Source: Rhodococcus pseudokoreensis (lineage in GTDB: Bacteria > Actinomycetota > Actinomycetes > Mycobacteriales > Mycobacteriaceae). Taken from it: a stretch of DNA of 64,000 nt. The stretch is taken from NCBI RefSeq assembly GCF_017068395.1, contig NZ_CP070619.1, forward strand, positions 6,014,001 through 6,078,000, given 5' to 3'. The notes under the pieces were generated by a model. It did no database searches. It was not told where the DNA came from and saw only the letters and a program-made list of their open reading frames with translations. Of this stretch, positions 1-8,867 are shown piece by piece. Position 1 is the stretch's first letter; each line of letters opens with the position of its first letter. A program made the translations under genes and the position numbers.

Positions 1-764
1 ACCGTCTGGAAGCGGGCAGCGCCGCAGTCACCGCGTTCCTCGACGACAGCATCGCCCGCGGCACCGGCACCGACGAGGACAAGACCGCGGTACTGACCCG
101 GATCATCACCACCACGCACGTCGCCGACCTCGCCGGTGTCGACGCCGTAATCGAGTCGGTCACCGAGAACGCAGAGGTGAAGACGGTCCTGTTGCGTGAA
201 GTCGCCACCGTGGTGGGGGAACAAATTCCCCTCCTGACCAACACCTCTGCACTCTCGGTCACCGACCTTGCTGCCGCACTGCCCAACCCGGCGCGTGTGG
301 CCGGGCTGCACTTCTTCAACCCAGCACCGGTACAGCGCACCATTGAGGTGGTGCGCGCTCTGCAGACCGACGGGGACCTGATCGAGCGGCTCGTCGCCTT
401 CGTCGACACCCTCGCCGAGAAATCCGCAGTCGTAGTCAGGGACCGGCCCGGGTTCTTGATCAATTCCCTATTGTTGCCTTATCTCAACGACGTCATCGCG
501 GAGTACGACGACGGATTGGCCACCGCGGAGGACATCGACGTCGCCCTCGAGCTCGGTCTCGGCTACAAGACCGGGCCCCTGAAGATGCTCGACACGATCG
601 GGCTCGACGACCACCTCCACGCATCCGAAGCGGCATACGCCGCCACACTGGACTCGCGATACGCGCCGCCACCCCTGCTGCGTCAGATGGTCGCCGCCGA
701 CCGGCTCGGCGACAAGAACGGCCACGGATTCCGCACCGGACAGCCCACCGAGGAGAAGAACTGA
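1..764 (+). CDS. 3-hydroxyacyl-CoA dehydrogenase, 5' part outside window
   Basis: NAD-dependent oxidation of a 3-hydroxyacyl-CoA to the 3-oxoacyl-CoA. The frame is open from base 3 to the TGA at 762-764, so the true start and the GxGxxG dinucleotide motif lie before the window. The GTG at 177 is internal, because conserved sequence (DAVIESVTENAEVK) runs through it. Family landmarks visible are TNTSALSV, the GLHFFNP block, VVVRDRPGF with the start of the helical C-terminal domain, and a C-terminal GYKTGPLKMLD segment. The stop is one base from the ATG of the BadI-like gene, so the two are probably co-transcribed. A second family member is encoded at 7013-7855. The substrate is not shown by sequence. 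Confidence 0.9.
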   Translation, partial: RLEAGSAAVTAFLDDSIARGTGTDEDKTAVLTRIITTTHVADLAGVDAVIESVTENAEVKTVLLREVATVVGEQIPLLTNTSALSVTDLAAALPNPARVAGLHFFNPAPVQRTIEVVRALQTDGDLIERLVAFVDTLAEKSAVVVRDRPGFLINSLLLPYLNDVIAEYDDGLATAEDIDVALELGLGYKTGPLKMLDTIGLDDHLHASEAAYAATLDSRYAPPPLLRQMVAADRLGDKNGHGFRTGQPTEEKN

Positions 765-765
765 C

Positions 766-1542
766 ATGGCATACGACGACATCCTGACCAGCACTGACGG
801 CCCAGTCCTCACCATCACCCTCAATCGGCCCGACGCAGGAAACAAATTCCGGTACCAGACCTGCCTGGAGCTCATCGACGCACTGCAGAAGTTCCGACTC
901 GATCCGCAACTGCGTGCCGCGGTACTGACCGGTGCCGGCGAAAAGTTCTTCTGCATCGGCGGCGAACACGATCCGATCACCTCCCTCGACCAGTCCCAGG
1001 TGCTGCCGATCATCGACGTCTACCAGGCGATCGACACCATCCCGAAGCCGATCATCGCCGCCGTCAACGGCTTCGCGGTCGGCGGCGGAAACGTGCTGCA
1101 CACCGTGTGCGACCTCACCATCGCATCGGATAACGCGGTCTTCCGGCAGGTCGGCCCGATGGTGGGCAGCTTCGACGCCGGATACGGCAGCTGGTACCTC
1201 GAGGACACCATCGGTCGTAAGCGCGCCAAGGAGATGTGGTACCTGAACAAGAAGTACACCGCCGAGCAGGCCCGCGAGATGGGCCTAGTCAACGAGGTCG
1301 TTCCTTCGGAGGAACTCCAGGCTCGCGCCGCCGAGGTGGCCCGCGAGATCACGAGCCGAAGCCCGCTGGCGATCGGCGGGATGAAGGGCGCCTTCTCCGC
1401 CCGCCACAACGGGGTCTCAGGCCAGGCACGGATGGCCCACGACCAGCAGCTGACCCTCTACCTCCAGACCAAGGAGGCGCACGAAGTCAGTGCTGCGTTC
1501 GGCGAGCGCCGTCAACCCAAGACCGAGAGTTTCTGGTCGTGA
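766..1542 (+). CDS. BadI/DHNA-CoA synthase-like crotonase (possible ring-opening hydrolase)
   Basis: A 258-aa crotonase-fold protein. Beyond general enoyl-CoA hydratase features (AVNGFAVGGGN oxyanion region near residue 105), it carries the block VGSFDAGYGSWYLEDTIG followed by AKEMWYLNKKY and EMGLVNEVVP. This is the pattern of MenB and of BadI, the 2-ketocyclohexanecarboxyl-CoA hydrolase that opens an alicyclic ring to pimeloyl-CoA. The C-terminal AFGERRQPKTESFW also fits BadI. Its neighbours are an acyl-CoA dehydrogenase, a CoA ligase and 3-hydroxyacyl-CoA dehydrogenases, with no menaquinone genes, so a catabolic ring-cleavage role is preferred over DHNA-CoA synthesis. The last codons overlap the next gene's GTG by 4 nt (GTGA). 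An ordinary enoyl-CoA hydratase role cannot be excluded. Confidence 0.8.
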   Translation: MAYDDILTSTDGPVLTITLNRPDAGNKFRYQTCLELIDALQKFRLDPQLRAAVLTGAGEKFFCIGGEHDPITSLDQSQVLPIIDVYQAIDTIPKPIIAAVNGFAVGGGNVLHTVCDLTIASDNAVFRQVGPMVGSFDAGYGSWYLEDTIGRKRAKEMWYLNKKYTAEQAREMGLVNEVVPSEELQARAAEVAREITSRSPLAIGGMKGAFSARHNGVSGQARMAHDQQLTLYLQTKEAHEVSAAFGERRQPKTESFWS

Positions 1543-2606
1543 GCTGGTCATCGGGGTGGTGGGGTCCCGCCCTCCACAGCGATCAGGGCGATCTACGCGC
1601 CATGTTGGACGCCTTCGTCGCCGCGCACAATCCGGTGCTCGACGACGAACCGGATGCGGTGGCCGGGTTGGTCACCGAACTAGCCGAACTCGGGGTCTGG
1701 ACCCTCGGCACAGTCGAATCCGCGGGTGGGGGAGGTGCGGCACGGGACCTGACCGCACTGGCCCTCGAACGGCTCGGCCGTGCCTGGCCCGCGCTGGGCT
1801 GGGCGGCCGCGCAGGCGCACGCCGCCGTCGACGTCCTCGCCGACGACAACCGGTTCGCCGACCTCGTCGCCCAGATCCATACCGGTCAGGCATCCGTCGC
1901 GGTCGCCGACAGCGTCTCGTCGCATGTCCGGTTGGCATTCACCGGCAATACGCTCACCGGCTCGATCGACCGAGTCGACGCGGCCGCCGCACAGCCGTAC
2001 TTGCTGGTGCTCGACGGTGACGACACAGCTCTACTGGTGTCTCCGGCCGCGGTGACGTTCACTCCGCTGCGGCGCACCGGGCTCGGCGGCGCACTCACGC
2101 GAACCGCCGATGTCGACGCCGCCGGTGACACACTCCACGAACTGACCGGAATCGACGCCAACGCCGCCAGAAACCGGCTGCGGCTCGGCGCGGCCGCTGT
2201 CGCGGCCGGTATCGCTGGTGCCGCTGCTGATGCGGCCGCGGACTACGCAGCCGACCGCCGTCAATTCGGTAACACACTCACCGCAATTCCCACGGTGCGT
2301 CAGTCCCTGCTCTACCAGGCCACCCGCTCGATAACCACACTCGGCGCCGCTCTGACCGCCGAGGACCCGGTGCAGACGTTTGCCGTCGCGCAGCAGGCGT
2401 GCGACAGCGCGATCCAGGTCGCTGCCGACGCCCTGCAGTCGCACGGCGGCTATGGCTACCTAGCGGAGTACAGCGCCGAGCGTCGACTGCGCGACGCGGT
2501 GTCGCTCCGCGCCGCGGTCGACACCCAGGGTGGCGCGGTCGCCACCGCCCGCGCTCTCGTAAGCCTTCCGCCCGCGCCCACTGCCCTCTGGAAGGACGTG
2601 TCATGA
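1539..2606 (+). CDS. Acyl-CoA dehydrogenase family protein
   Basis: FAD-dependent alpha,beta-dehydrogenation of an acyl-CoA is the family role. The GTG start at 1539 overlaps the previous stop (GTGA), giving 355 aa, a little short for the family (about 380). The C-terminal domain is recognisable from DYAADRRQFGNTL (about residues 235-247) and SHGGYGYLAEYSAERRLRDA. The stretch after RRLRDA reads VSLRAAVDTQGG where catalytic members have a Glu-containing YEGT motif. The base position is therefore apparently Asp or lost, as in some non-catalytic subunits of heteromeric steroid or alicyclic acyl-CoA dehydrogenases. The stop overlaps the next ATG (ATGA), implying translational coupling with the CoA ligase. 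Confidence 0.85.
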   Translation: MSWSSGWWGPALHSDQGDLRAMLDAFVAAHNPVLDDEPDAVAGLVTELAELGVWTLGTVESAGGGGAARDLTALALERLGRAWPALGWAAAQAHAAVDVLADDNRFADLVAQIHTGQASVAVADSVSSHVRLAFTGNTLTGSIDRVDAAAAQPYLLVLDGDDTALLVSPAAVTFTPLRRTGLGGALTRTADVDAAGDTLHELTGIDANAARNRLRLGAAAVAAGIAGAAADAAADYAADRRQFGNTLTAIPTVRQSLLYQATRSITTLGAALTAEDPVQTFAVAQQACDSAIQVAADALQSHGGYGYLAEYSAERRLRDAVSLRAAVDTQGGAVATARALVSLPPAPTALWKDVS

Positions 2607-4267
2607 CCTCGACCTACCGGCCACTGGCCGACGTCCTCGACGGGCAGGCCACACCGATCGACGACGAGACCGCCGAGGCCTGGCGAGCCGAGGGCTGGTG
2701 GGAGAACCGGTCGATCCGATCGCTGCTGACAGACATCGCCGAGACCGACCCCGACCGACTCGCTCTGATCGGCCGCCGCAGCGAGGGCAATCGGATCACC
2801 CGTACCTACCGGGAGTTCGACCAGAACGCGCACCACGCCGCGCGCGTCTTCGCCGCGCTCGGTGTCGGTGTCGGCGATGCGGTCGTGCTGATGCTGCCGA
2901 ACTGGGTGGAATACCCCGAGATGGTCTTCGGGATCAACGAGATCGGCGCGATCTATGCAGGTATCCCGGTCGCCTACGGTGAGAAGCAAGCTGCGGCGAT
3001 CCTGCGGCGCAGTAGGGCCAAGGTACTGGTCATCCCGCGCCGCTGGCGCAGCAACGATACCCTCGAACTCTCCCGTACGCTCCGTGCGCAGATTCCCACC
3101 CTCGAGCACGTGATCGTCCTCGACGAGGACGATTCAGACCTCCTGGACGGCGAGTCGCTGTGGTCCAGCCATGCCGATGTGCCCACCCGCCAGTTCCCGG
3201 ACCCGGAACCCAGCCGGGTCTGCTACCTCGGCTTCACCTCCGGCACCACCGGCGAGCCGAAGGGTGCGATGCACAGCCACAACACTCTGATCTACTCAGC
3301 CCGGCAACAGGCGACACACGTGGGACCGACCGCCTACGGGGATCCGATGGTCCAACTGGTGGCGTCACCGGTCGGCCACCACACAGGTTTTGTATGGGGC
3401 ATCCTCTTCACGGTCGTGCTCGGCGGGACGGGGGTGCACGTCGATCGCTGGGACCCGAAATGGGGTGTGCAGGTGATACGACAGGAAGGGGTGACCACGT
3501 TCTTCGGAGCACCAGCCTTCCTGCAAGACATGGTTCGCACCGACCTGGCCGGGGACCCGTCCAACCCATTGAAATGCCTTGTCATCGCAGGCTCGTCAGT
3601 ACCACGGGGTCTGCCGGCGCAGGCACAAGAGGCACTCGGCGCCTACATCTGCCCGGCCTGGGGAATGACCGAGTGCAGCATCATCGTCTCGTGTACGCCG
3701 ACCGAACCCGATACGATCCAGAGCACAGACGGCTCGGTCTTCGCCGGCTCGGAGGCGCGGGTCGTCGACGAGAACGGCGCGGACGTCGCAGTGGGCGAGG
3801 TCGGTGATCTACTCGTCCGTGGTCCGTCGGTGATCTACGGATACTACGATCGGCCCGACGCGACCGCCGATGCCTTCGCACCAGGATTGTGGTTCAAGAC
3901 CGGCGATCGGGCCAGCCTCGACGAGCACGGCTGGTTGTCCCTGCGGGGACGAACCAAAGACATCATCATCCGCGGCGGCGAAAACATCCCGGTCACGGAC
4001 GTCGAGTCGATCATTTTCGACCATCCCGACGTGCTGAACGCCGCCGTCGTCGGCCTGCCCGATGATCGGCTCGGTGAGCGGGTGTGCGCAGTCCTCGTCG
4101 TCAAAGCCGGCTGCCCGGAGCCGACCGTAGAAACTTTGGGTGATTACCTTCTCTCCCAGGGGCTCTCCAAGCACTACCTACCGGAGCGGGTGGTCGCACT
4201 CGCGGAGCTGCCGATGACTCCCAGCGGTAAAATTCAGAAGTTCAAGCTTCGGGAGATGATCGTGTGA
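2603..4267 (+). CDS. AMP-forming acyl-CoA synthetase/ligase
   Basis: A 554-aa ANL-superfamily ligase that activates a carboxylic acid with ATP and CoA through an acyl-adenylate. The start at 2603 overlaps the acyl-CoA dehydrogenase stop. Visible motifs are the phosphate loop TSGTTGEPKG near residue 212, WGMTEC, KTGDRASLDEHGWLSLRGR, the hinge-region KDIIIRGGENI, and the C-terminal catalytic-lysine segment TPSGKIQKFKL. It most resembles short/medium-chain and cyclohexanecarboxylate/2-succinylbenzoate-type ligases. As last gene of the overlapped block it would supply the CoA ester for the dehydrogenase and BadI-like enzyme upstream. The exact acid is inferred from context only. Confidence 0.9.
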   Translation: MTSTYRPLADVLDGQATPIDDETAEAWRAEGWWENRSIRSLLTDIAETDPDRLALIGRRSEGNRITRTYREFDQNAHHAARVFAALGVGVGDAVVLMLPNWVEYPEMVFGINEIGAIYAGIPVAYGEKQAAAILRRSRAKVLVIPRRWRSNDTLELSRTLRAQIPTLEHVIVLDEDDSDLLDGESLWSSHADVPTRQFPDPEPSRVCYLGFTSGTTGEPKGAMHSHNTLIYSARQQATHVGPTAYGDPMVQLVASPVGHHTGFVWGILFTVVLGGTGVHVDRWDPKWGVQVIRQEGVTTFFGAPAFLQDMVRTDLAGDPSNPLKCLVIAGSSVPRGLPAQAQEALGAYICPAWGMTECSIIVSCTPTEPDTIQSTDGSVFAGSEARVVDENGADVAVGEVGDLLVRGPSVIYGYYDRPDATADAFAPGLWFKTGDRASLDEHGWLSLRGRTKDIIIRGGENIPVTDVESIIFDHPDVLNAAVVGLPDDRLGERVCAVLVVKAGCPEPTVETLGDYLLSQGLSKHYLPERVVALAELPMTPSGKIQKFKLREMIV

Positions 4268-4690
4268 CCACTCGGCAAGCCCTGACCGGTCAACCGAATC
4301 GGTTTGTTGGCCTTCACGCGGGCATTGGACGCACACATGGTGGACGGCCCCTGAACCGATAGTGCCAAGCTGGCTGGACCTTCCCGCCTGCGGTGTTCTG
4401 GAACCCGCGGCGGAATCGGAATGCGAACCCTGAAGCGAATTTCAATGGGTACCCGCGCCAGCGGCATCACATCGACTCTACGGTGGAGCCAGCATCATGA
4501 TCGGCCAGCTCCGCCCACGGCTATCGCCGCGGCGCGATCTAGGCCATCACGAACTCGCGTTGTCACTGCTTGTCCACCCATGACCCGGCCCACCCCGGTC
4601 AGAGCACAACGTCATCGAACCTCGCGCCGCCTGCTCGTGTGCGGGATGCCTGAACAACGAAACTGCATCTACGAATTTAAGGAACTCACC
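4268..4690 (+). other. Intergenic region, 423 bp, no gene seen
   Basis: Separates the overlapped CoA-ligase block from the quinone-oxidoreductase-like gene. No open frame with a ribosome site, and no clear hairpin or IS remnant, was recognised. It presumably carries the promoter for the next block. Confidence 0.4.
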
Positions 4691-5674
4691 ATGCGTGCGG
4701 CTCTAGTCACGGAGTTCGGACCTCCGTCCGGCCTGGTGATCGCGGATGTCCCCGATCCGGTTCCCGGTCCCGGGGAGGTGGTCATCGAGGTCGGCGCGGT
4801 CAGCATCAACTTTCCGGACATCCTCGTTGTTGAAGGCAGCTACCAGAACCTTCCGCCGCGACCGTTCAGCCCCGGCAAGGAGGCCGCGGGTCGGGTCCTT
4901 GCGGTCGGAGAGGGTGTCGCCCGCATCGCCGTCGGGCAGCGGGTCCTGACACTTGTCGAGTACGGCGGCTACGCCGAGCAGCTGGTGGTGTCGGAGGAAT
5001 TGGTAGTGGAGCTGCCGGACAGCATGAGCTATGAGGAAGCCGCGGCCCTCGGGCTCGTAGCCTCCACGGCGCATCTCGGCCTGTTTCGCCGCGGCCAGGT
5101 GCAGCCGGGCGAGACGGTCCTGGTCACCGGTGCGGGCGGCGGAGTCGGGTCGGCCGGCGTGCAGTTGGCGAAGGCAAAGGGCGCCCGAGTAATTGCCCTC
5201 GCCCACGACGAAGTCAAGGGTGAACTCGCGCGGCGGCAGGGTGCAGACCTCGTGCTCACCTCCACTCCGGAAACATTACGTGACGACCTGCTCGCCGCTA
5301 CCGATGGCGCGGGCGTCAACGTCGTTCTCGAGACGCTCGGCGGCGAAATTCTCACCCAGATCATCCGCGCGACTGCCTGGGAAGGCCGGATTGTGATCGT
5401 CGGGTTCGCCTCCGGCAGTCAGAATTCCATCAAGCCCGGACACATTCTAGTGAAGAACATCAGCCTGATCGGTCTCCAGAGCAGTGACTACCACGACCGC
5501 GAACCCACAATGATGCGGTCAACCCTGGCTGAGATTTTCGAGTTGTTCGACCAAGGCCACATCAATGCTGCTATTGACACCACCTTTCCGTTGGACAACG
5601 TTGCCGACGCCCTGCAGTACCTCAAAGACGGCAAGGCCAAGGGCAAGGTCGTCGTCTCCACAGGGCTCGCCTGA
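4691..5674 (+). CDS. Zinc-free MDR family NADPH:quinone oxidoreductase-like protein
   Basis: A 327-aa medium-chain dehydrogenase/reductase. The start at 4691 (AAGGAACTCACC before ATG) gives the canonical N-terminus MRAALVTEFG. A GroES-like domain (residues 1-120) lacks the cysteine cluster of zinc alcohol dehydrogenases. The Rossmann motif VTGAGGGVGSAGVQLAK sits at about residues 146-162, followed by an NADPH-type fold and a C-terminal KAKGKVVV. Members reduce quinones or enoyl thioesters with NADPH. Located between the CoA ligase and the thiolase, it may act as an enoyl-CoA or enone reductase in the same pathway, but that is inference. Confidence 0.85.
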   Translation: MRAALVTEFGPPSGLVIADVPDPVPGPGEVVIEVGAVSINFPDILVVEGSYQNLPPRPFSPGKEAAGRVLAVGEGVARIAVGQRVLTLVEYGGYAEQLVVSEELVVELPDSMSYEEAAALGLVASTAHLGLFRRGQVQPGETVLVTGAGGGVGSAGVQLAKAKGARVIALAHDEVKGELARRQGADLVLTSTPETLRDDLLAATDGAGVNVVLETLGGEILTQIIRATAWEGRIVIVGFASGSQNSIKPGHILVKNISLIGLQSSDYHDREPTMMRSTLAEIFELFDQGHINAAIDTTFPLDNVADALQYLKDGKAKGKVVVSTGLA

Positions 5675-5816
5675 TGACAGTCTTGTTCGTCGCCCCAACC
5701 CACTGGCCGCACCCGGAACAGCACATCGCGCAGGGCCACCGAGCACCGGTACGAGACTGCCTCGTCACCACACGCCGGCCGAACGTGAGATCCGAACTCG
5801 TCGCAAAGGAGATCTA

Positions 5817-7013
5817 ATGACCGAGGCATATCTCTATGCCGCGGCCCGCACCCCGTTCGGGCGTTTCGGTGGAGAGCTGGCTGATAAGCGTCCGGATGAT
5901 CTGGCTGCGGCGGCTATTTCGGGCTTGCTAACGAAGGTTCCAACCCTGGATCCGTCGGAAATTGGTGACGTCGTCTGGGGCAATGCCAACGGCGCCGGTG
6001 AGGAGAATCGTAACGTCGGACGCATGGCGGTGCTGCTCGCGGGATTGCCGACGAGTGTGCCGGCGACCACGGTGAACCGGTTATGCGGATCGTCTCTGGA
6101 CGCGGCCATGTTGGGATCGCGAACCGTGGAGTCGGGGGATGCGGATATCGTGCTGGTCGGGGGAGTGGAATCAATGACGCGCGCGCCATGGGTATTGCCG
6201 AAGCCGTCGCGGGCCTACCCCGCGGGAGATATCGCTGCGGTGTCGACCACGCTGGGATGGCGATTGGTGAATCCGCAGATGCCCGCCGCGTGGACGGTGT
6301 CACTGGGAGAGTGTAACGAAATGCTCGCGGACCGATTTTCGATCTCCCGGCAGAGACAGGACGAGTTCGCGGTCCGTTCACACGTTCTGGCCGATACCGC
6401 TTGGAGTGAGGGGTGGTACGACGATCTCGTGATTAGTGTCCCAGGCGTCGATCTCTTCCGAGACGAGGGGATCCGGCCCGGGACGACAATTGACAAGCTG
6501 TCCACGCTAAAGCCGTCTTTTCGAAAGGCCGGAACGATCACCGCCGGGAATGCGAGCCCGCTCAACGATGGCGCGTCGGCGTTGCTTCTGGGGTCAGAGG
6601 CGGCGTTCGAGCGGATAGGTTCGGCACCGCTGGCCCGGGTCGCCGGGCGGGGTATGTATGCGCTTGACCCGCAAGACTTCGGGTTCGCGCCGGTAGAGGC
6701 CGCCAACGTGGCTCTCGCCCGAGCAGCAGTTAGCTGGGACGAGGTGGGGGCCATTGAACTCAACGAGGCTTTCGCGGTGCAATCACTTGCATGCGTCGAC
6801 GCTTGGAAGGTCAACCCCGACATAGTCAATTCCTGGGGTGGTGCGATCGCTATTGGCCACCCGCTGGGTGCCTCCGGCGCCAGAATCCTCGGCACCCTCG
6901 CCCACCGTCTGGTCCGGGACCGGAAAAGGTGGGGAGTGGCGGCCCTTTGTATCGGCGTCGGCCAGGCACTGGCCGTCGTCCTTGAAAACGTTTCGTCCGG
7001 ATCGGAGAACTGA
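5817..7013 (+). CDS. Acetyl-CoA C-acyltransferase (thiolase), beta-ketoadipyl-type
   Basis: A 398-aa degradative thiolase cleaving a 3-oxoacyl-CoA with CoA. The ATG at 5817 is preceded by AAAGGAGATCTA, a good ribosome site. The nucleophile is Cys90 in NRLCGSSLD. The C-terminal set NEAFAVQ, GGAIAIGHPLGASGAR and LCIGVGQ supplies the His and second Cys. The overall pattern resembles PcaF/PaaJ-type thiolases acting on dicarboxylic 3-oxoacyl-CoAs, consistent with degradation of a dicarboxyl-CoA made by ring opening. TGATG overlap with the next gene shows coupling with the 3-hydroxyacyl-CoA dehydrogenase. Confidence 0.93.
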   Translation: MTEAYLYAAARTPFGRFGGELADKRPDDLAAAAISGLLTKVPTLDPSEIGDVVWGNANGAGEENRNVGRMAVLLAGLPTSVPATTVNRLCGSSLDAAMLGSRTVESGDADIVLVGGVESMTRAPWVLPKPSRAYPAGDIAAVSTTLGWRLVNPQMPAAWTVSLGECNEMLADRFSISRQRQDEFAVRSHVLADTAWSEGWYDDLVISVPGVDLFRDEGIRPGTTIDKLSTLKPSFRKAGTITAGNASPLNDGASALLLGSEAAFERIGSAPLARVAGRGMYALDPQDFGFAPVEAANVALARAAVSWDEVGAIELNEAFAVQSLACVDAWKVNPDIVNSWGGAIAIGHPLGASGARILGTLAHRLVRDRKRWGVAALCIGVGQALAVVLENVSSGSEN

Positions 7014-7855
7014 TGACTTTGCCCTTGAACGTCGGTGTGTACGGAGGCGGCCGTATGGGAACGGGTATTGCGCACGCATTCCTGTTGGCCGGAGCCTCCG
7101 TGACGGTGATCGAAGCCGACAAAACGGCTGCCACTGCCGCGGCGCAGCGAGTCAGTGCCAGCCTGGCAAAAGCGGCCGAACGTGGCACCCTCGCAGAACC
7201 CGTCGACCAGGTCAGGGACCGGCTGACAGTCTCGACCGATCCGGCGGCACTGGCCGGGTCCGGGTTGGTGGTGGAAGCAGTGCCGGAACTCGTCGATCTC
7301 AAGACCCGAGTACTGGCACGGATCGAGGAGTTCGCCCCAGAAGCTTTCCTGGCCACCAACACCAGTTCATTGTCGGTGGATCAGCTGGCGACCGGACTGG
7401 CTCGACCCGAGCGGTTTCTTGGCCTGCACTTCTTCAACCCCGTGCCTGCTAGCGAGTTGGTAGAGATAGTGGTCGGTGCGAAGACCGCAGCGCAAATGGC
7501 CCTCGAAGCACAGGAATGGGTTGCTGCGCTGGGCAAGACCGCCATCACAGTCACCGATTCTCCCGGGTTCGCGTCATCGCGGCTGGGTGTGGCGATTGCC
7601 CTCGAGGCGATGCGGATGCTTGAGGAGGGGGTAGCGTCAGCGGAGGACATCGACACCGCGATGACCCTGGGTTACAAGCACCCCATGGGTCCACTGCGCA
7701 CCACGGACATTGTCGGCCTCGACGTGCGGTTGGCGATCGCTAAACACCTCGCCCGCGAGGTTAGTCCTCGATTCGAGCCACCAGCCATCCTGCGGGAGAA
7801 GGTCGACGCAGGTCACCTCGGCCGTAAGACCGGTCAAGGATTTTACGCCTGGTAA
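7013..7855 (+). CDS. 3-hydroxyacyl-CoA dehydrogenase (HbdA/FadB2 type)
   Basis: A complete 280-aa, single-function enzyme with an N-terminal NAD motif VYGGGRMGTGIA, TNTSSLSVDQLA, GLHFFNPVP, VTDSPGF and a C-terminal helical domain (GYKHPMGPLRTTDIVGLD, GRKTGQGFYAW at the end). It oxidises 3-hydroxyacyl-CoA and hands the product to the thiolase, with which it overlaps by one base. It is homologous to the partial gene at the window start, and the two may serve different steps before and after ring opening. The operon appears to end here, followed by about 430 bp of non-coding DNA. Confidence 0.93.
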   Translation: MTLPLNVGVYGGGRMGTGIAHAFLLAGASVTVIEADKTAATAAAQRVSASLAKAAERGTLAEPVDQVRDRLTVSTDPAALAGSGLVVEAVPELVDLKTRVLARIEEFAPEAFLATNTSSLSVDQLATGLARPERFLGLHFFNPVPASELVEIVVGAKTAAQMALEAQEWVAALGKTAITVTDSPGFASSRLGVAIALEAMRMLEEGVASAEDIDTAMTLGYKHPMGPLRTTDIVGLDVRLAIAKHLAREVSPRFEPPAILREKVDAGHLGRKTGQGFYAW

Positions 7856-8284
7856 AATTCAAGCCAGACTTTATGGGCTATCTCCTTCGTACGTCAACAA
7901 GGACGCATGGCCGCGAGTGTCGTCGATCTGGTGAGGAGCACGCCTCAGAGGAGACCGCACAGTGGGTAGCTTGCTGCACAGTTCTGGTAATCGGGAACAT
8001 CTTCCCTCGGAGATGTGGACACTAGTTTCTATGTGGCGGTGGTCAGCGTAGGCAATCAGTGTTCGACTGGATTGGAGTGATCTGACGGATTCACTTCCTC
8101 CAACCCAGAGTGGGACATACTGCTCCGGCCTTCGACGATGACCTCGAAGCGTTACCCGTCGGCGATCGGCCACGGCGGCACCGGTGCGTTTGCGCTCGGT
8201 ACGAGGCCGTGGTGGCAGGACGGGGGAGCGATCCGTCCCGGTCGTCGCCGTCAACCCGAACCGACGCGGACATCACTGCCGGGG
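7856..8284. other. Intergenic region, 429 bp, no gene seen
   Basis: Lies between the beta-oxidation operon and the IS481-type remnant. Frames on both strands are short and show no family resemblance. Probably decayed flanking DNA of the insertion. Confidence 0.4.
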
Positions 8285-8867
8285 GTGCCCTAGATGTAAT
8301 TCCTGGGGACGTTGTGAACGCGGACGCGGTCGATGGGCGACTTGCCGCCGATCCGGTATGGGGTCGGTGGTGATTGTAGTGATGCCGCCAGTCCTGAAGG
8401 TCGCGGCTCGGGCCTCATCGGAGAGGTAGGTATCCGCGAACGCCCATTCTGCGGCGAGGGTCCGGATTGAACCGTCGACTTTTCCGTTGGGCTGGGGGCG
8501 GTACGGTCGGGTCCGCTTGTGCGCGATGTCCGGCCCGAGTGCATCGGCGAAAGTTATTGAGCGGTAGCACGATCCATTATGGTCCAGCACCCGAGTGACG
8601 GTGATGTGGTGATCTGCGAAGAAGTCGTGCGACCGCGACCAGAAGCCGGCCGCGGTCTCCTTCTTCTCGTCGCAGAGGATCTGGCGAATACGCCGGCCGG
8701 GAATGATCGTCGACAGCATGGTGCAGGTAGGAGTAACCGCCCCCGGAGCGGTTGTGCCGTCCGGGCGGCGCGGCCAAGCCTACGATGTCCGCCGCCGTCC
8801 GGGATGCGAACGAGCTTCTTGATGTCGACGTGCACGAGGTCGCCAGGTTCGTCGTGCTCGCATTCGG
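8285..8867 (-). mobile_element. IS481-family transposase remnant, frameshifted
   Basis: Reading the minus strand from about 8867 to 8290, fragments of one DDE transposase appear in successive frames: DEPGDLVHVDIKKL and IPDGGGHR, then GYSYLHHAVDDHSRPAYS, then EKKETAAGFW and LDHNGSCYRS followed by HKRTRPYRPQPNGKV, then PYRIGGKSPIDRVR with NVPRNYI and a stop. This is the order found in IS481 transposases, with the catalytic Asp and Glu regions preserved in pieces. At least three frameshifts and loss of the N-terminal HTH make it non-functional. No terminal inverted repeats were identified with confidence. Confidence 0.85.

Noticed and set aside
766..1542. Assignment as menaquinone-pathway MenB
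   Set aside because: The motifs are shared with MenB, but neighbours are catabolic acyl-CoA genes and no other men gene is present.
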